Assembly (NCBI GenBank): GCA_947172415.1
Contig: OX359199.1
Location: 6,587,884 to 6,651,883, forward strand
Source: Chondrosia reniformis
Lineage: Eukaryota > Porifera > Demospongiae > Chondrillida > Chondrillidae
Direction: 5' to 3'
Length of the DNA stretch: 64,000 nucleotides
Both the position numbers and the translations under genes were made by a program. The notes under the pieces are model-generated. The model searched no databases, was not told the DNA's origin, and was given only the letters and a program-made list of their open reading frames with translations. Of this stretch, positions 50,901 through 61,102 are shown one piece after another. Every line of letters begins with the position of its first letter. Position 1 is the first letter of the stretch.

Positions 50901-52890
50901 AGGCCACTGATAGTGAAGCTGAAAAGGTCATTTTTGAAGACAGAGCAATTGAAGGATTTTTGGTACATTTTTGTCTTTCTTGTGCAATAGCCCCATCATG
51001 TGATTGTCATGTGATTTATTTAGCCTGCCACCAAATCGTGGTCAACAAGAACAGCTCCTCTTGTCATTGGTGGGACCCTAAAGCAATTGATTGACAGGTT
51101 GACTTATCCGAGAAGTGTTGGTATGTAAATATAGTCTATTTGATTGTCTCATTCTAAGTATACTACAACCATCCATTTTTCTCTTCCTGATAGACGTTGA
51201 ATTTGCTGAAGTCTTTCTACATACATTTCATTCCTTCATTACTCCACTGGATCTTCTAGATGCTTTAATTCTTAGGTACTGTAAGGCACAGATTCATATA
51301 TCACTTTTTAATAGATGCAGCCATGGGAATACACCTTTTTGTTAGATTCAAAATTCGCTTACCTGAAGGATTGAGTCAAGCTGAAGAAGAGAACATGGAG
51401 AGTGAAGCTGTTATTCCAACAAGATTGAGGTTAGTTCATCAGTCATGCATCGCAATTACTCCTCTATCTTATTACCATCAACCAAACCATTTACAATCAA
51501 TATCAGTTATCCTGGAATAAACATACTGACATATTTTCTGTTAAATATATTTAGAGTAGTCAGTGTTCTAAGAAACTGGTTGTACATGAGTTATGATGAT
51601 TTCAGATCTAGAGAAATGCAACAAAAGTTAAGAGGGCTTTGTGAATTTATGGAAAGGTATCTATATATGAGTAATAGTGCATCACTTAATTACTTCCACT
51701 GTTTCTGCATTAAACATTTAAACGAGACTGCAGCTCAATCCATACATATTGTACTTATTTGTATATAGTACAATGCCAGCTTGTTCAAAGCAGCTGCAAG
51801 GATTATTAAAGGAAAATTTGGAGGATGGTCCAATTCAGGTACGGCAAAAACCCCAACAACAAGCCCCTCCCCCTATAGTTCCACAAGGTCTAACGCCAGG
51901 AGGAGACTTTAAATTGCAGGAGGTCAACACTTTGGAGCTAGCAAGACAGCTAACTCTTATTTGTTCGCAAAAGTTTAGAGACATTCGAGTAAGACTGCAG
52001 ATTGAGGAGACTGAGAAGAAATAGCATGTAATCCTAGTCACACTGCTAGCACTATCTTCCTGTAGTGTCATGACCTCATACCAAGACATGTGCAAACAGA
52101 CACTGCCATTTATATTAGAGAGATGCTGGATTTCTCAAAGAAGGTTAAACCGGACATCACTGTGTGATATTATTGTTTTTATTACATTATTGTATATTCC
52201 ATCATGCTAGGTGTCCCATTGGGTCATAGATTCGGTATCTTCACAGGATTCTAAGGACTCACAAGCCTCTCTCATCTCCTATTTTATACAAATGGCAAAG
52301 GTAACAAGATTGATGCTGTATACTCTATAAACAACATTTACATTACTATTGTCACATTCCTTCTGTAGAATTGCCATGATCTGAAAAACTTTGAGGGATT
52401 TTGCAGCATAATGAGAGGATTACGAATCAAGCATCAGGAAAGCAGTCCAATCTGGCAGCTGGTGTCATCGCATATAACGTCCGTTTATTACAGCCTGTTA
52501 GAAGTCATTTCTAAGGACAATGATTATGCACGATACAGGCAGGAGCTGAGGATGGTCAGTAGAGTTCCCTGCGTTCCCAGTCTTAGTGAGTGGTACCTGA
52601 TATGGGAAGCATTGTGCTTGCACTGTGATACTTATTTTGACCTCTTCCATTTTCAAGGCATATTAATGGATGATATCACTAGGGTTGATAAGGAATTTCC
52701 TGATGTCATTCCAGGACTTCAAGATGTCATCAATTTCCAAAAGCATCGATGTTTTGCTCGCATATTTTATGAGATTATCCGATTTCAGAGTACGGCCTAT
52801 GCTTTGCTGCCTGTAAAGCCAATGCAAGCGTATTTCTCTATGCTTTCTGGACCTTCAACTAGTAATCCTGAAGACAATTCAACATATTGA
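44911..52890 (+). CDS. RasGEF with N-terminal RA domain, 31 exons
   Basis: Likely guanine-nucleotide exchange factor for a Ras/Rap-family GTPase at membranes. The 31 exons run from 44911-45066 and 45287-45470 to 52369-52585 and 52658-52890, and give 1321 residues with all phases closed. Order: a basic N terminus (about 1-52); an RA/ubiquitin-like domain (about 53-150; GIIKISFDRGYATQTKSILV to ERFVELWLVQTRD); an acidic Ser/Asp stretch; a long helical region (about 180-500); Ser/Thr-rich and Lys-rich linkers (about 510-700); more helices; RasGEF_N (LKQLIDRLTYPRSVDVEFAE, HTFHSFITPLDLLDALILRF); then the CDC25 catalytic domain (NTLELARQLTLICSQKFRDI; ISYFIQMAKNCHDLKNFEGF; VPCVPSLSILMDDITRVD). I do not recognise a human orthologue: known RapGEFs and RalGDS place RA elsewhere. 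It has a GC-AG intron at 50395 and an in-frame 72-bp intron at 52586. Confidence 0.85.
50395..50459 (+). other. GC-AG intron in the RasGEF gene
   Basis: The donor reads ATG|GCAAGT and the acceptor ctgcag|ATT. GT is absent, and GCAAGT matches the usual GC-donor consensus. Joining at this point keeps the reading frame. Confidence 0.75.
52586..52657 (+). other. 72-bp stop-free intron inside the RasGEF catalytic domain
   Basis: The donor GTGAGT follows CCCAGTCTTA and the acceptor tttcaag precedes GCATATT. Removal yields VPSLSILMDDIT, which fits the family (CVPxLGxYLxDLT). The intron is 24 codons without a stop, so retention would insert 24 residues. Confidence 0.7.
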
Positions 52891-52981
52891 TTTTTAAACT
52901 GTCTTTCTCCTTTTTAAAAATTTCAAACCACCTTTTGTTGAAATGGTCACTCCCATTTCATGTTTCTTTGTTTGCTTTGTG

Positions 52982-52987
52982 AATAAA
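52982..52987 (+). terminator. Poly(A) signal AATAAA for the RasGEF gene
   Basis: AATAAA lies 92 bp after the stop codon, in AT-rich sequence. Confidence 0.55.
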
Positions 52988-53027
52988 AAAACTCTTAAAC
53001 CTTTTGAGTGGATACTCGATTGTTGCT

Positions 53028-53067
53028 ACAGTATTTCGTTTCGCATCACAGTATTTCGTATCGCATC
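53028..53067. promoter_or_regulatory. 20-bp tandem motif upstream of the coiled-coil gene
   Basis: acagtatttcgtttcgcatc is followed directly by a copy with one change. It lies 55 bp before the ATG at 53122, so it could be a promoter element or 5' UTR; nothing more is visible. Confidence 0.4.
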
Positions 53068-53121
53068 ACTTTTACTGAGAGGGATACGTATATGCAGGCA
53101 ATACATTACGTCATAGCAAAC

Positions 53122-53892
53122 ATGGCCGGCGTCGCATTGGATGAATGCGGGGATGTATTGCTACTGCAATCTGAGATCATTTCAAGACTCTTTTATCAGG
53201 TACTTTTGAGACAAATATATAGAGGATATAGCGTTAATAGTAGCAAATGCACTCTCTGCCCTATATATAGTTGAAGAGTAGTACAATAGCATTCACACAA
53301 ACGGATCAGACCTCTCTCTTGAAAAGATGCGATTCGCTGAGAGAAGAAAATATTTTGCTTAAAGGGCAGCTGGATGCAGCTGAACAACGAATGCTACTAG
53401 CAGAGGGAGAAGTTGAACTCTTAAAAAAGCAACTGCAGGCTGAGAAAGTCACGTTCGAGAATGCGTATGTCGCACCTTCGTTTTCATCTTTTTTATTTAT
53501 TAGATGGCATTTAAATTTTTCTATTTAGATTTAGCATCTTAAAGTCTAAAGCAGTGACACACTCAACACAATCTGAAGATTTATTGGCCAAATGTGCAGG
53601 TAGATAGACCAGTTGTCTAGAATTCTTTATTTTTTTGTGACTTTGTATACTTCTCTCCCTATGAAGTATTTATCTATTGAAATGGGTTGCTTTATTTTAA
53701 GCTTTAGAGGCGCTGTTACAGCAAAAGGAGAATACGATAGCAGCTAGAGATGATGAGATTAAAAGCCTTGATCGCAAGTTGGCTCTCCTGAAAAGCAGTC
53801 ATAAGAAGGAGATGGAAGAGTTATCCATTCAACTGCAGCAGGAAGTGTACATTGCAAAACTTAGGGACAAGAAATGTTTTATACAGAAATAG
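53122..53892 (+). CDS. Small coiled-coil protein, 4 exons
   Basis: Not recognised. Exons 53122-53199, 53271-53464, 53529-53599 and 53702-53892 give 177 residues with closed phases. Start MAGVALDECG. Most of the protein predicts as coiled coil: about residues 40-90 (LREENILLKGQLDAAEQRML) and 115-165 (ARDDEIKSLDRKLALLK, then HKKEMEELSIQLQQEVYIAK). No enzyme motif, signal peptide or membrane segment. The size and heptad pattern fit a small centrosomal, ciliary or trafficking adaptor, but that is a guess. It lies close behind the RasGEF gene and its 3' end converges on the LRR gene; AATAAA at 54005-54010 is a candidate poly(A) signal. Confidence 0.75.
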
Positions 53893-54004
53893 GAATCCCT
53901 TAACAACAAAAACTTTACCATCTTCTATTATTTATTGTACTTAATGGCAGTTAGTAATTACTTAATGCTCTCTGTAAATCAATTCATAATAATATTATTA
54001 TAAA

Positions 54005-54010
54005 AATAAA
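54005..54010 (+). terminator. Poly(A) signal AATAAA for the coiled-coil gene
   Basis: AATAAA lies 112 bp after the stop and 73 bp before the end of the convergent LRR gene, so the 3' UTRs probably overlap. Confidence 0.5.
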
Positions 54011-54082
54011 CTTTGAAGGAAGGGTTTAAAATTTCCTGCATGCATGCCAATGAAGTTGCCAGAGAGAATCAGATGTGCAATA

Positions 54083-57000
54083 TCATCTCTTGTTGAACCA
54101 TTGGTCCACTCGGACGTAGCTCCCTGAATCCAGGTTCTTGGCCATCAACAGCCCATTGGGGGCATTAGGTACTTTGTGCTCATAGTACAGCGGATTGGTA
54201 CAGTTGTCCTATAGCCCAATTAACAGAAAATATAGTAATATATATATATATATATATACATACAATTAATGCTTTTATGATGAGTGGTCTCTTGATATAC
54301 TGCTACGTATGTGGAATTGATTCTTGAAAGATTAGTGAACTTATCACTATACGTTACTATATGTAATTTATTCAGCTGATAAAGTATTTTCCTCTATTGT
54401 ACAGATTACACATTGGGCTTCACATAACCACACTATATAACATTTGGAAGTATACATATATACAGTGCAAGTTACAATATACTAAGGTAATCTAATATAA
54501 ATAAATAAATAAATAAATAATATAAATAATCAAATAATTCATATGGCTCCAAGAAAGATATATACAGGGAACGTATGTATGTAGAGTTCTCACTGAGAGG
54601 TACTGTAGAGCTGCCTTTGTAACCTTTGCACAACCAGAGAGGTAAAATTCTTCAAGTTTAGTGCAATTTTCAGCTAGGGAGAACACTGATCTGTCAGTTA
54701 GCTTATGATTTCCAGCTACATTCAGCAATTGTAGTTCATTGCAGTATGCAGCAATCTCACAAATTCCACAATCTGAAAAGTTTCCATTTTTTATATTAAG
54801 AATGCGAATATTTGGTAAATTCCTAGCTATGCTGAAAGCAACATCATCATCCAAACCCTTTAATGCAGCTAAGCAAAGAACCTCCAAATTCTGACACTCA
54901 CTGATAGCAACCCTCACAACGTCAATTTGAAACTAGAAAGTAGTTAACATGGATACACTTTAAAATAAACTAAAAGTATATACGTACGTATATTGTCAAT
55001 CTAACACTTTATATTAAAACAAGTTATAGATACACCTTACATTTTTGCTTCCAGAGAGCAATAATTCTTTGAGTTTCAAAGCTCTACTTTTATCTTTTAA
55101 CAAAGGCAAAATGGTAACTCCAGTTATATTAAAGAGATTCATGAGCGACAGATGACTAACTGCAGTGCAGTAGGTAGTGATAGATTGACATGCTTTATCT
55201 GTCAGATCTGTACAGTTTGACACTTGAAGTTCCTTCACTCGGAATCCTGCCGTCATACAAATCTATTATTCCAAATCAATATATCAATCAAAATATATAT
55301 CATAAGCTTATGTGAGTGTGTGAGGGTGTGTATTTATGTGAGTGTGTGAGGGTGTGTCTTTATGTGAGTGTGTGAGGGTGTGTCTTTATGTGAGTGTGTG
55401 AGGGTGTGTATTTATGTGAGTGTGTGAGGGTGTGTCTTTATGTGAGTGTGTGAGGGTGTGTATTTATGTGAGTGTGTGAGGGTGTGTATTTATGTGAGTG
55501 TGTGAGGGTGTGTCTTTATGTGAGTGTGTGAGGGTGTGTCTTTATGTGAGTGTGTGAGGGTGTGTATTTATGTGAGTGTGTGAGGGTGTGTCTTTATGTG
55601 AGTGTGTGAGGGTGTGTGTATGTGAGTGTGTGAGGGTGTGAAGTCTTACTCTGTCAAAGTTGCTGTCGTTGAGGCTGGCTATTCCGCAGAGGGAGAGAGT
55701 TGTAAGGTGCTGGAGTGTGGCTGCCATATCTAGAGACTCTTGCTCTAAAGGGAGTCCATTAATGTGCAAACACTGCAAACTGTTTCTCAGTAAAGACTGT
55801 GACAATATTTCCTGCATAGCAGTATCCTCAATCTCCTTACATATAGATATATTCAGTTCTTCAACCTTACAACAACTAGCCATCTACAACACACAGCACA
55901 GAGACACACTCACTACACATGTATAGGATTCACAGAAGATCAAGAGAAGATGAAAGAAAGGAAAAGACAAAAGAAAAGACTCCTGTATCTTCATCCAAAG
56001 CTCTCTTCAGGTTTAATTCCCCTATAGGCTTTTTACAGAATAGGCATAGCATGTAGGCTAATGGTATATTAGATTTTCATATGTACCAGACAAAGATACA
56101 TATGAGTTGAATTTATATGCAACTGTATACAGTGATCATTCTTACACCTCTCTACTTACAGTAGGACTTAAAAAAAATGAATGATAGGCAGTCTATTTTA
56201 ATTTACATAATAACCATACGTATCATGTAAGGGTAATAGATTATCGTGAGGAGGGATTAAAAGGTGTGCTGCATACAGTAATATTTGTACTTCACTGTTC
56301 TTATGTTATGACAGTTAACCCAGGTGCATGTGTGCAGTCTAAGTGCAATGCAATGCATGATCATTCATAAACTTTAGCTAACAAGTTGTGAGTATGTAAC
56401 TTATATATATATATATATAACACCATACCTCAGTTAGACCAACACCATTGAGCTTAACACAGTCTTCAAAATTAGCTCTGCAATGAAACAGAGATTAGAG
56501 ATCCTGACTGCACTTATTTTGTCTATAGGCCATATTTCCACTACATTCACATGTAATATTTCCACTACATATAACAATGAAGTTATATAGTGCCAAGTTG
56601 AATTGACTTTGAAATCATAAACCTCATTGTTTCAACATCTAAGATAATTACATGCTATTGTATTTATGTTAATGATAGCTCAATTAGAAGAGATCAAGGA
56701 ATGCAATATCCAAGTATAAACTGACCTTCTCAGATTAGGACAATAGCTAGCTAGAGCTAGAGTGGATAAGGATGTCAGCTGATTTAGTCCAGCAGCATCT
56801 AACTCCTCCTACATAATTTTGTAACAAATTAATAAAGTACTAAAAATCTCTATAGTTAATATATACAGGTATAAATACAACTTGCTGTATACTAATTGAA
56901 AGAATCAATACATTCAGTTATACTAATTGACTTGAAATCAAATAATTACCAATGTGAATACAACTTCATTCAAACACTGTATAATATGTGTAAATTAATT

Positions 57001-58545
57001 GAAAACCATACATACACATAAATAGTATATAATACATGTATACAACTATATATTATTACTTTCATTATATACAGGAGTATATATGGCAGCGAAAGAGGAA
57101 GGAGTTGCGAGAATAATAGAAAAGATGTGGATCAAGAGGTTCTGGTGTCAGACATAAGTACTGTCATTTTGTACTAAATTGATTTATTAATGTGTTTGTC
57201 TGTTTTGCAACAATGTTCTTTTATGACATTTTCAACTTTTTGCTTTCTTTATAGTGCTGCATGGGGCATACTCTCGCCCTAGTGTGCAATGCACATGGTG
57301 CACTTAAAAATTATATTGAATATTGAATATTGAATATATAGCTTACCAACTTAGGTCCAAGGGTCTTTGCTATCTCAATGACTGATCTATCAGTTAGAAG
57401 GTGCAACCAGGATATATCAACAGATTTCAGGTTTCTGTTGTTCTTTATGATTGACATTATACCCAGATCTGTTATTTTAACACAACCACAAAGGCTGATT
57501 CTGGCCAGGAAAGGTGAACCAATCTCAAACAAACAATTGTCATCAATTCCAGGTAGTTTTCTGAGAATTATTTCCTCAGTTCTCTTTGTAATTTTAGCCA
57601 CTTTTGCTATACCTTTACCTAAAAGATGAATGGCCAACAAGAATAAGACTCCATTCCCCAACATGAAACACTATTCTATACACTCCTTATTGTGAGGATA
57701 TACAGATTTCAAATACTAGAGGTTAAGGTGGAGTAGGAACTACATAGTTTTGCACTAGATATGCATTACTATAACAGCAAAGAAAATTGTAAACCTACAA
57801 AGTAATAACGCTAGATTATAAATGATGTCATTAAAGACAAGGTGACAGTGTTAGAACACTTTGTCAGATAGTCATTAAGGATAAATGCTATTAATTGCAT
57901 ACATTAAATATTGTATGGCTAATAGACCATACATTGTATGTGTGCCTTCATAATGTTAATAGGTCACAATAGACAGACATTGTAGCACTATTGGAGAAGA
58001 ATACACTCAAAGTCTTGGACAGATGTTTCCAATGAATAGATAACATAACAGATTGTTCGCAATGTAATCCGAATTAATAATATTCCCTCTTTAATCTAAT
58101 AATGGCTGGTGTGTTTAGAAGTTGCGCAGCCGACTCCTTTGTTCCCAGTATTCCCTCTCCTCCGCATACCTTGACAATGGCAACCAGGCCGAAAGGAATT
58201 TGTACATAAACATGCGTAACGGTTAGTGGGCGCTTAATGCTCACTTGTGATCTTCGGGCATCTGCTGATTGTAATGTATTCAGGATAACACCTCGAATTG
58301 GTGAGCAGTTCAAGAAACATGTCATCAACTCGGTCAGAGTAGCATATATTTATTCTCATCAAATTTGGTGTAAACAAACTTGTGGCTAATTTTGCGAGGT
58401 CCCTTGAGGTAAATCGATTGTGCCAACACAGCCTTTCAATTAGAATTTCCCTGCATTTTCTGTTAAGATTCTTTCCGAGTTGTAAGTGCGAGCAGAGAGA
58501 ATTTTCGATCTTAGAGAGACAAATATTAACTAGTGTTTTCACCAT
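54083..58545 (-). CDS. Leucine-rich-repeat protein, AMN1/FBXL type, 8 exons
   Basis: Minus-strand exons: 58545-58245, 57618-57347, 56808-56726, 56477-56429, 55883-55650, 55262-55041, 54932-54594, 54208-54083; 541 residues, all phases closed. From about residue 60 it is built of cysteine-containing LRRs with the pattern LxxLxLxxCxxITDxG, for example LARISLCGCVKITDLGIMSI, LQLLNVAGNHKLTDRSVF and LEEFYLSGCAKVTKAALQYL. These occur in FBXL ubiquitin-ligase adaptors and in AMN1. No clear F-box is visible in the N-terminal 60 residues (SKIENSLCSHLQLGKNLNR), so ligase function is not shown. After the last LRR comes a short non-LRR tail (CTNPLYYEHKVPNAPNGLL to QWFNKR) that I do not recognise. A 26-bp minisatellite lies in the intron 55263-55649. 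It is head-to-head with the Kelch gene. Confidence 0.82.
55305..55640. repeat. 26-bp minisatellite, about 13 copies, in an LRR-gene intron
   Basis: The unit is tttatgtgagtgtgtgaggg plus tgtgta or tgtgtc. It starts about 42 bp from one exon and ends about 10 bp from the other, almost filling the intron and touching the 5' splice-site region at 55649. Confidence 0.93.
55921..56040. repeat. Dispersed repeat copy (family at 42781 and 44179)
   Basis: It contains ataggattcacagaagatca near 55924 and ttaattcccctataggcttt near 56017, the same two blocks as at 44179. No coding sequence or terminal repeats can be assigned. Confidence 0.45.
57070..57345. repeat. Candidate non-LTR element 3' end with (ATTGAAT)n tail
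   Basis: The block tatagtgctgcatggggcat ... gccctagtgtgcaatgcaca ... gcacttaaaaatt matches the sequence at 32930-33003, and both end in simple repeats of different sequence. A short frame upstream on the plus strand (ending KRFWCQT) might be the end of an element ORF; this is weak. It lies in an LRR-gene intron. Confidence 0.4.
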
Positions 58546-58935
58546 CTCGCCCCAGCCTGTGATTATCGGGATTTCCCGTAATCGTAACTAAATATAGAAA
58601 GTTGCTCCCACGCACCACCTACTGACATTGACACGAGATCTCCTGACCCGACAGACGATTACTTGAGAGGATTCCGACGTTATAGACCCATCAAATCGCT
58701 TCAAGAATAAAATCAGGTAATAATTAGTAGTCGTATGCTATAACGATAGTCTAGGTTATTGATCAATGGGATATATCGTTTAATGAAGTTATAGAATGAA
58801 GCCAATCAGTGGGTACTCTTTTATCACATTCTTTCCTGCAAAAGTCAATATTAGTCAATAACTAGAGTGCAATTATTTATTTAACATAATAATTCCGTAT
58901 TGGCGTCATTGTACTCTCTTATATAATGTAGTGAC
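58546..58935. promoter_or_regulatory. Divergent promoter region of LRR and Kelch genes
   Basis: 390 bp between two head-to-head start codons. A likely 5' UTR intron of the Kelch gene runs from a donor at about 58717 (ctcag|gtaata-like) to the acceptor atgtag at 58931, just before the ATG. No TATA box or other clear element. Confidence 0.45.
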
Positions 58936-60732
58936 ATGTCGAGGAAAATGTCACATATACCTGTTCAGAGCTTGCATGAGAAAGGCAAGGTCAAAGAGGG
59001 TGCCTCAGGCAGCAAAGTGTCAGAGGAAGGTGGCACCATCTACGTGCAGGACTACCACGACCAACTCTGCATGAATGCAGTGTACGAGATGTGGCAGAAG
59101 AAACAGCTATGCGATATTACAATAGTGGCAGAGGATAAGGATATATTGGCACACAAGTTGATATTGGTGGCTAGAATTCCTTATTTTCAAGCCATGCTTA
59201 CTAAAGAGTGGATGGATAATGGCAGTGAGATAGTGCTGAAGGATGTCAACCATGAGGCTTTGAAGAAAATAGTAGAATTTGTTTATACTGGTGAGATTGA
59301 GATATGTCCACAGACGGCCGAGGCTATTCTAACTACTTCTAGCTACCTGGAACTCCCAACAATAGTTGAAGCATGTGAGAGATACATAGCCAACCACCTT
59401 ACCTTCGATAACTGCATTGGCATCTACAGCTTTGCAAGGCTGCATAATCTCAAGGATTTATTCAACAATGTTGAGGTCTATATCACAAAGAATTTCAGCA
59501 GCGTCACTGAATCTGAAGATTTTGTCAACATGAAACAGGAAGACCTGCTTAAGTTTGTTGCTATGGATCAAATTGCCGTTCGTTCGGAGGAAGAAGTTTT
59601 CCATGCCGTAGCCAAATGGTTGGAGCATGACCCTGCCAACCGCTCAGAGTATGTTCTTTTGCTCTTTGACCATATCAGATTTCCCATTATGTCACTTAAG
59701 TTTTTAAGGGATGTGGTCAGTCGTAACATCATGGTCTCCATCTCCCAACCTTGTCAGGCAATGCTCAAGCAAGCAATGGAGTACCACCAGAACCCCAGTG
59801 TGACCTCCTTCACAAGTCCCAGGAAGACCCTTGCAAGAAAATCCTTTCTTGGTCACATTTGCCTTATAGGGGGTGTCAATAATGATGGCGATACCCTGAA
59901 TAATGTTGATTTCTTCATCCCTCACGAGGACCAGTGGAGAGAGGGTACAAAGATGAACTGCCACCGTGGACGTCTGGCAGTAGCACTGTGTAATGGCCAC
60001 CTCTATGCCATCGGAGGATCCCAAGCCAGCATGTGCCTGGAGACTGTCGAGAGATACAGCCCAAAGTTTGATATCTGGGAGATGGTTTCTCCCATGAACA
60101 CACCAAGGCGCAATTGTACTGCAGTTGTAGTTGGCAATCTTATATTTGTGCTTGGGGGGTATAACGGCTCTGTGTTTCTGCGCTCTGTCGAAGTGTTCTC
60201 CCAGAATGCCAACAGTTGGACCTATCAACCGGCCATGATTGAGGCGCGCAGTGAATTGACTGCAGTCTTCCATGAGCAGCATATTTATGCAATGGGGGGA
60301 TTCAATTCAAAAGAGCGTCTGAAGTCAGTGGAGAGATTTGATATCGTGAATCGTCAGTGGACCATGGTAGCCAATATGACAGTTCCAAGATCCAATTTTG
60401 GGGCTGCGCTCTTGGGACAAGAGATCTTTGTGTGTGGTGGCCAAAGCACCAGTGACGTCCTTGCTACTTCAGAGATATACAATGTAGAAGAAAACCTTTG
60501 GGAGTCCATCAGTGCTGAAATGTCCACCCCTCGAGTGGGACTGGCCTACGTAGCTCTAGGAAACAAAATTTATGCATTGGGTGGGTCAAATGGTTCAGAG
60601 TACCTTGAGAGTGCAGAGTGCTATGATCCAAGCAAAAAGGAGTGGATTCTAATGTCTCCATTGCGTGATAAGCGTTTTTCAGCTAGTGCTATTGTATTGT
60701 CAAAGCAGCTTATTGAGGACAAATTAAATTGA
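58936..60732 (+). CDS. BTB-BACK-Kelch protein (KLHL family), single coding exon
   Basis: Likely substrate adaptor of a Cullin-3 ubiquitin ligase. It has 598 residues, the typical KLHL length. The BTB domain at about 45-150 contains LCDITIVAEDKDILAHKLIL and FVYTGEIEI. The BACK domain at about 155-260 contains NCIGIYSFARLHNLKDL and SEEEVFHAVAKWLEHD. Six Kelch repeats follow from about 307 to 590, each with paired glycines and spaced Y/W (LCNGHLYAIGGSQAS, IFVLGGYNGSVFL, IYAMGGFNSKERL, IFVCGGQS, IYALGGSNGSEYL). The N-terminal 40 residues are Lys/Gly/Ser-rich. The coding region has no intron, unlike all its neighbours, which could reflect an old retroposition, although a 5' UTR intron seems present. 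The human orthologue is not assigned. Poly(A) signal at 60868-60873. Confidence 0.93.
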   Translation: MSRKMSHIPVQSLHEKGKVKEGASGSKVSEEGGTIYVQDYHDQLCMNAVYEMWQKKQLCDITIVAEDKDILAHKLILVARIPYFQAMLTKEWMDNGSEIVLKDVNHEALKKIVEFVYTGEIEICPQTAEAILTTSSYLELPTIVEACERYIANHLTFDNCIGIYSFARLHNLKDLFNNVEVYITKNFSSVTESEDFVNMKQEDLLKFVAMDQIAVRSEEEVFHAVAKWLEHDPANRSEYVLLLFDHIRFPIMSLKFLRDVVSRNIMVSISQPCQAMLKQAMEYHQNPSVTSFTSPRKTLARKSFLGHICLIGGVNNDGDTLNNVDFFIPHEDQWREGTKMNCHRGRLAVALCNGHLYAIGGSQASMCLETVERYSPKFDIWEMVSPMNTPRRNCTAVVVGNLIFVLGGYNGSVFLRSVEVFSQNANSWTYQPAMIEARSELTAVFHEQHIYAMGGFNSKERLKSVERFDIVNRQWTMVANMTVPRSNFGAALLGQEIFVCGGQSTSDVLATSEIYNVEENLWESISAEMSTPRVGLAYVALGNKIYALGGSNGSEYLESAECYDPSKKEWILMSPLRDKRFSASAIVLSKQLIEDKLN

Positions 60733-61102
60733 AGTGTACTATGTTTTCCAAGGAACGTTTGCTAAAATAAGAGTGTGTACTTTTTGCATGGAATGTTTTA
60801 TAACTTTAAAGAATTTACTGCATTTTTGTTTAATCATTATAACTGAGTAACCCGAGTAGATTGAACCAATAAAATTTAAATCTTTGGGACTAACTTTCGA
60901 TAAGGGTTAGTCTAAGCTTAGATAGAGTAAAGACAGGAATTTGGATTGTGTAATTTGATATGCCATGCTTGAAGCTGTATCCAAATAGTTACAGCTCATA
61001 TCGACATTTGGATTCTCTTCAGCACAGTGATTCTTTAACCTTTCAGCTATATGTGTATATATAGGATATATATATTACGTCATTGAGCAGGGAGTTACCC
61101 TA
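60733..61102. other. Spacer between Kelch and PSTK genes
   Basis: Contains AATAAA at 60868-60873 for the Kelch gene, then about 230 bp of AT-rich sequence that must hold the PSTK promoter. No other feature is seen. Confidence 0.6.
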
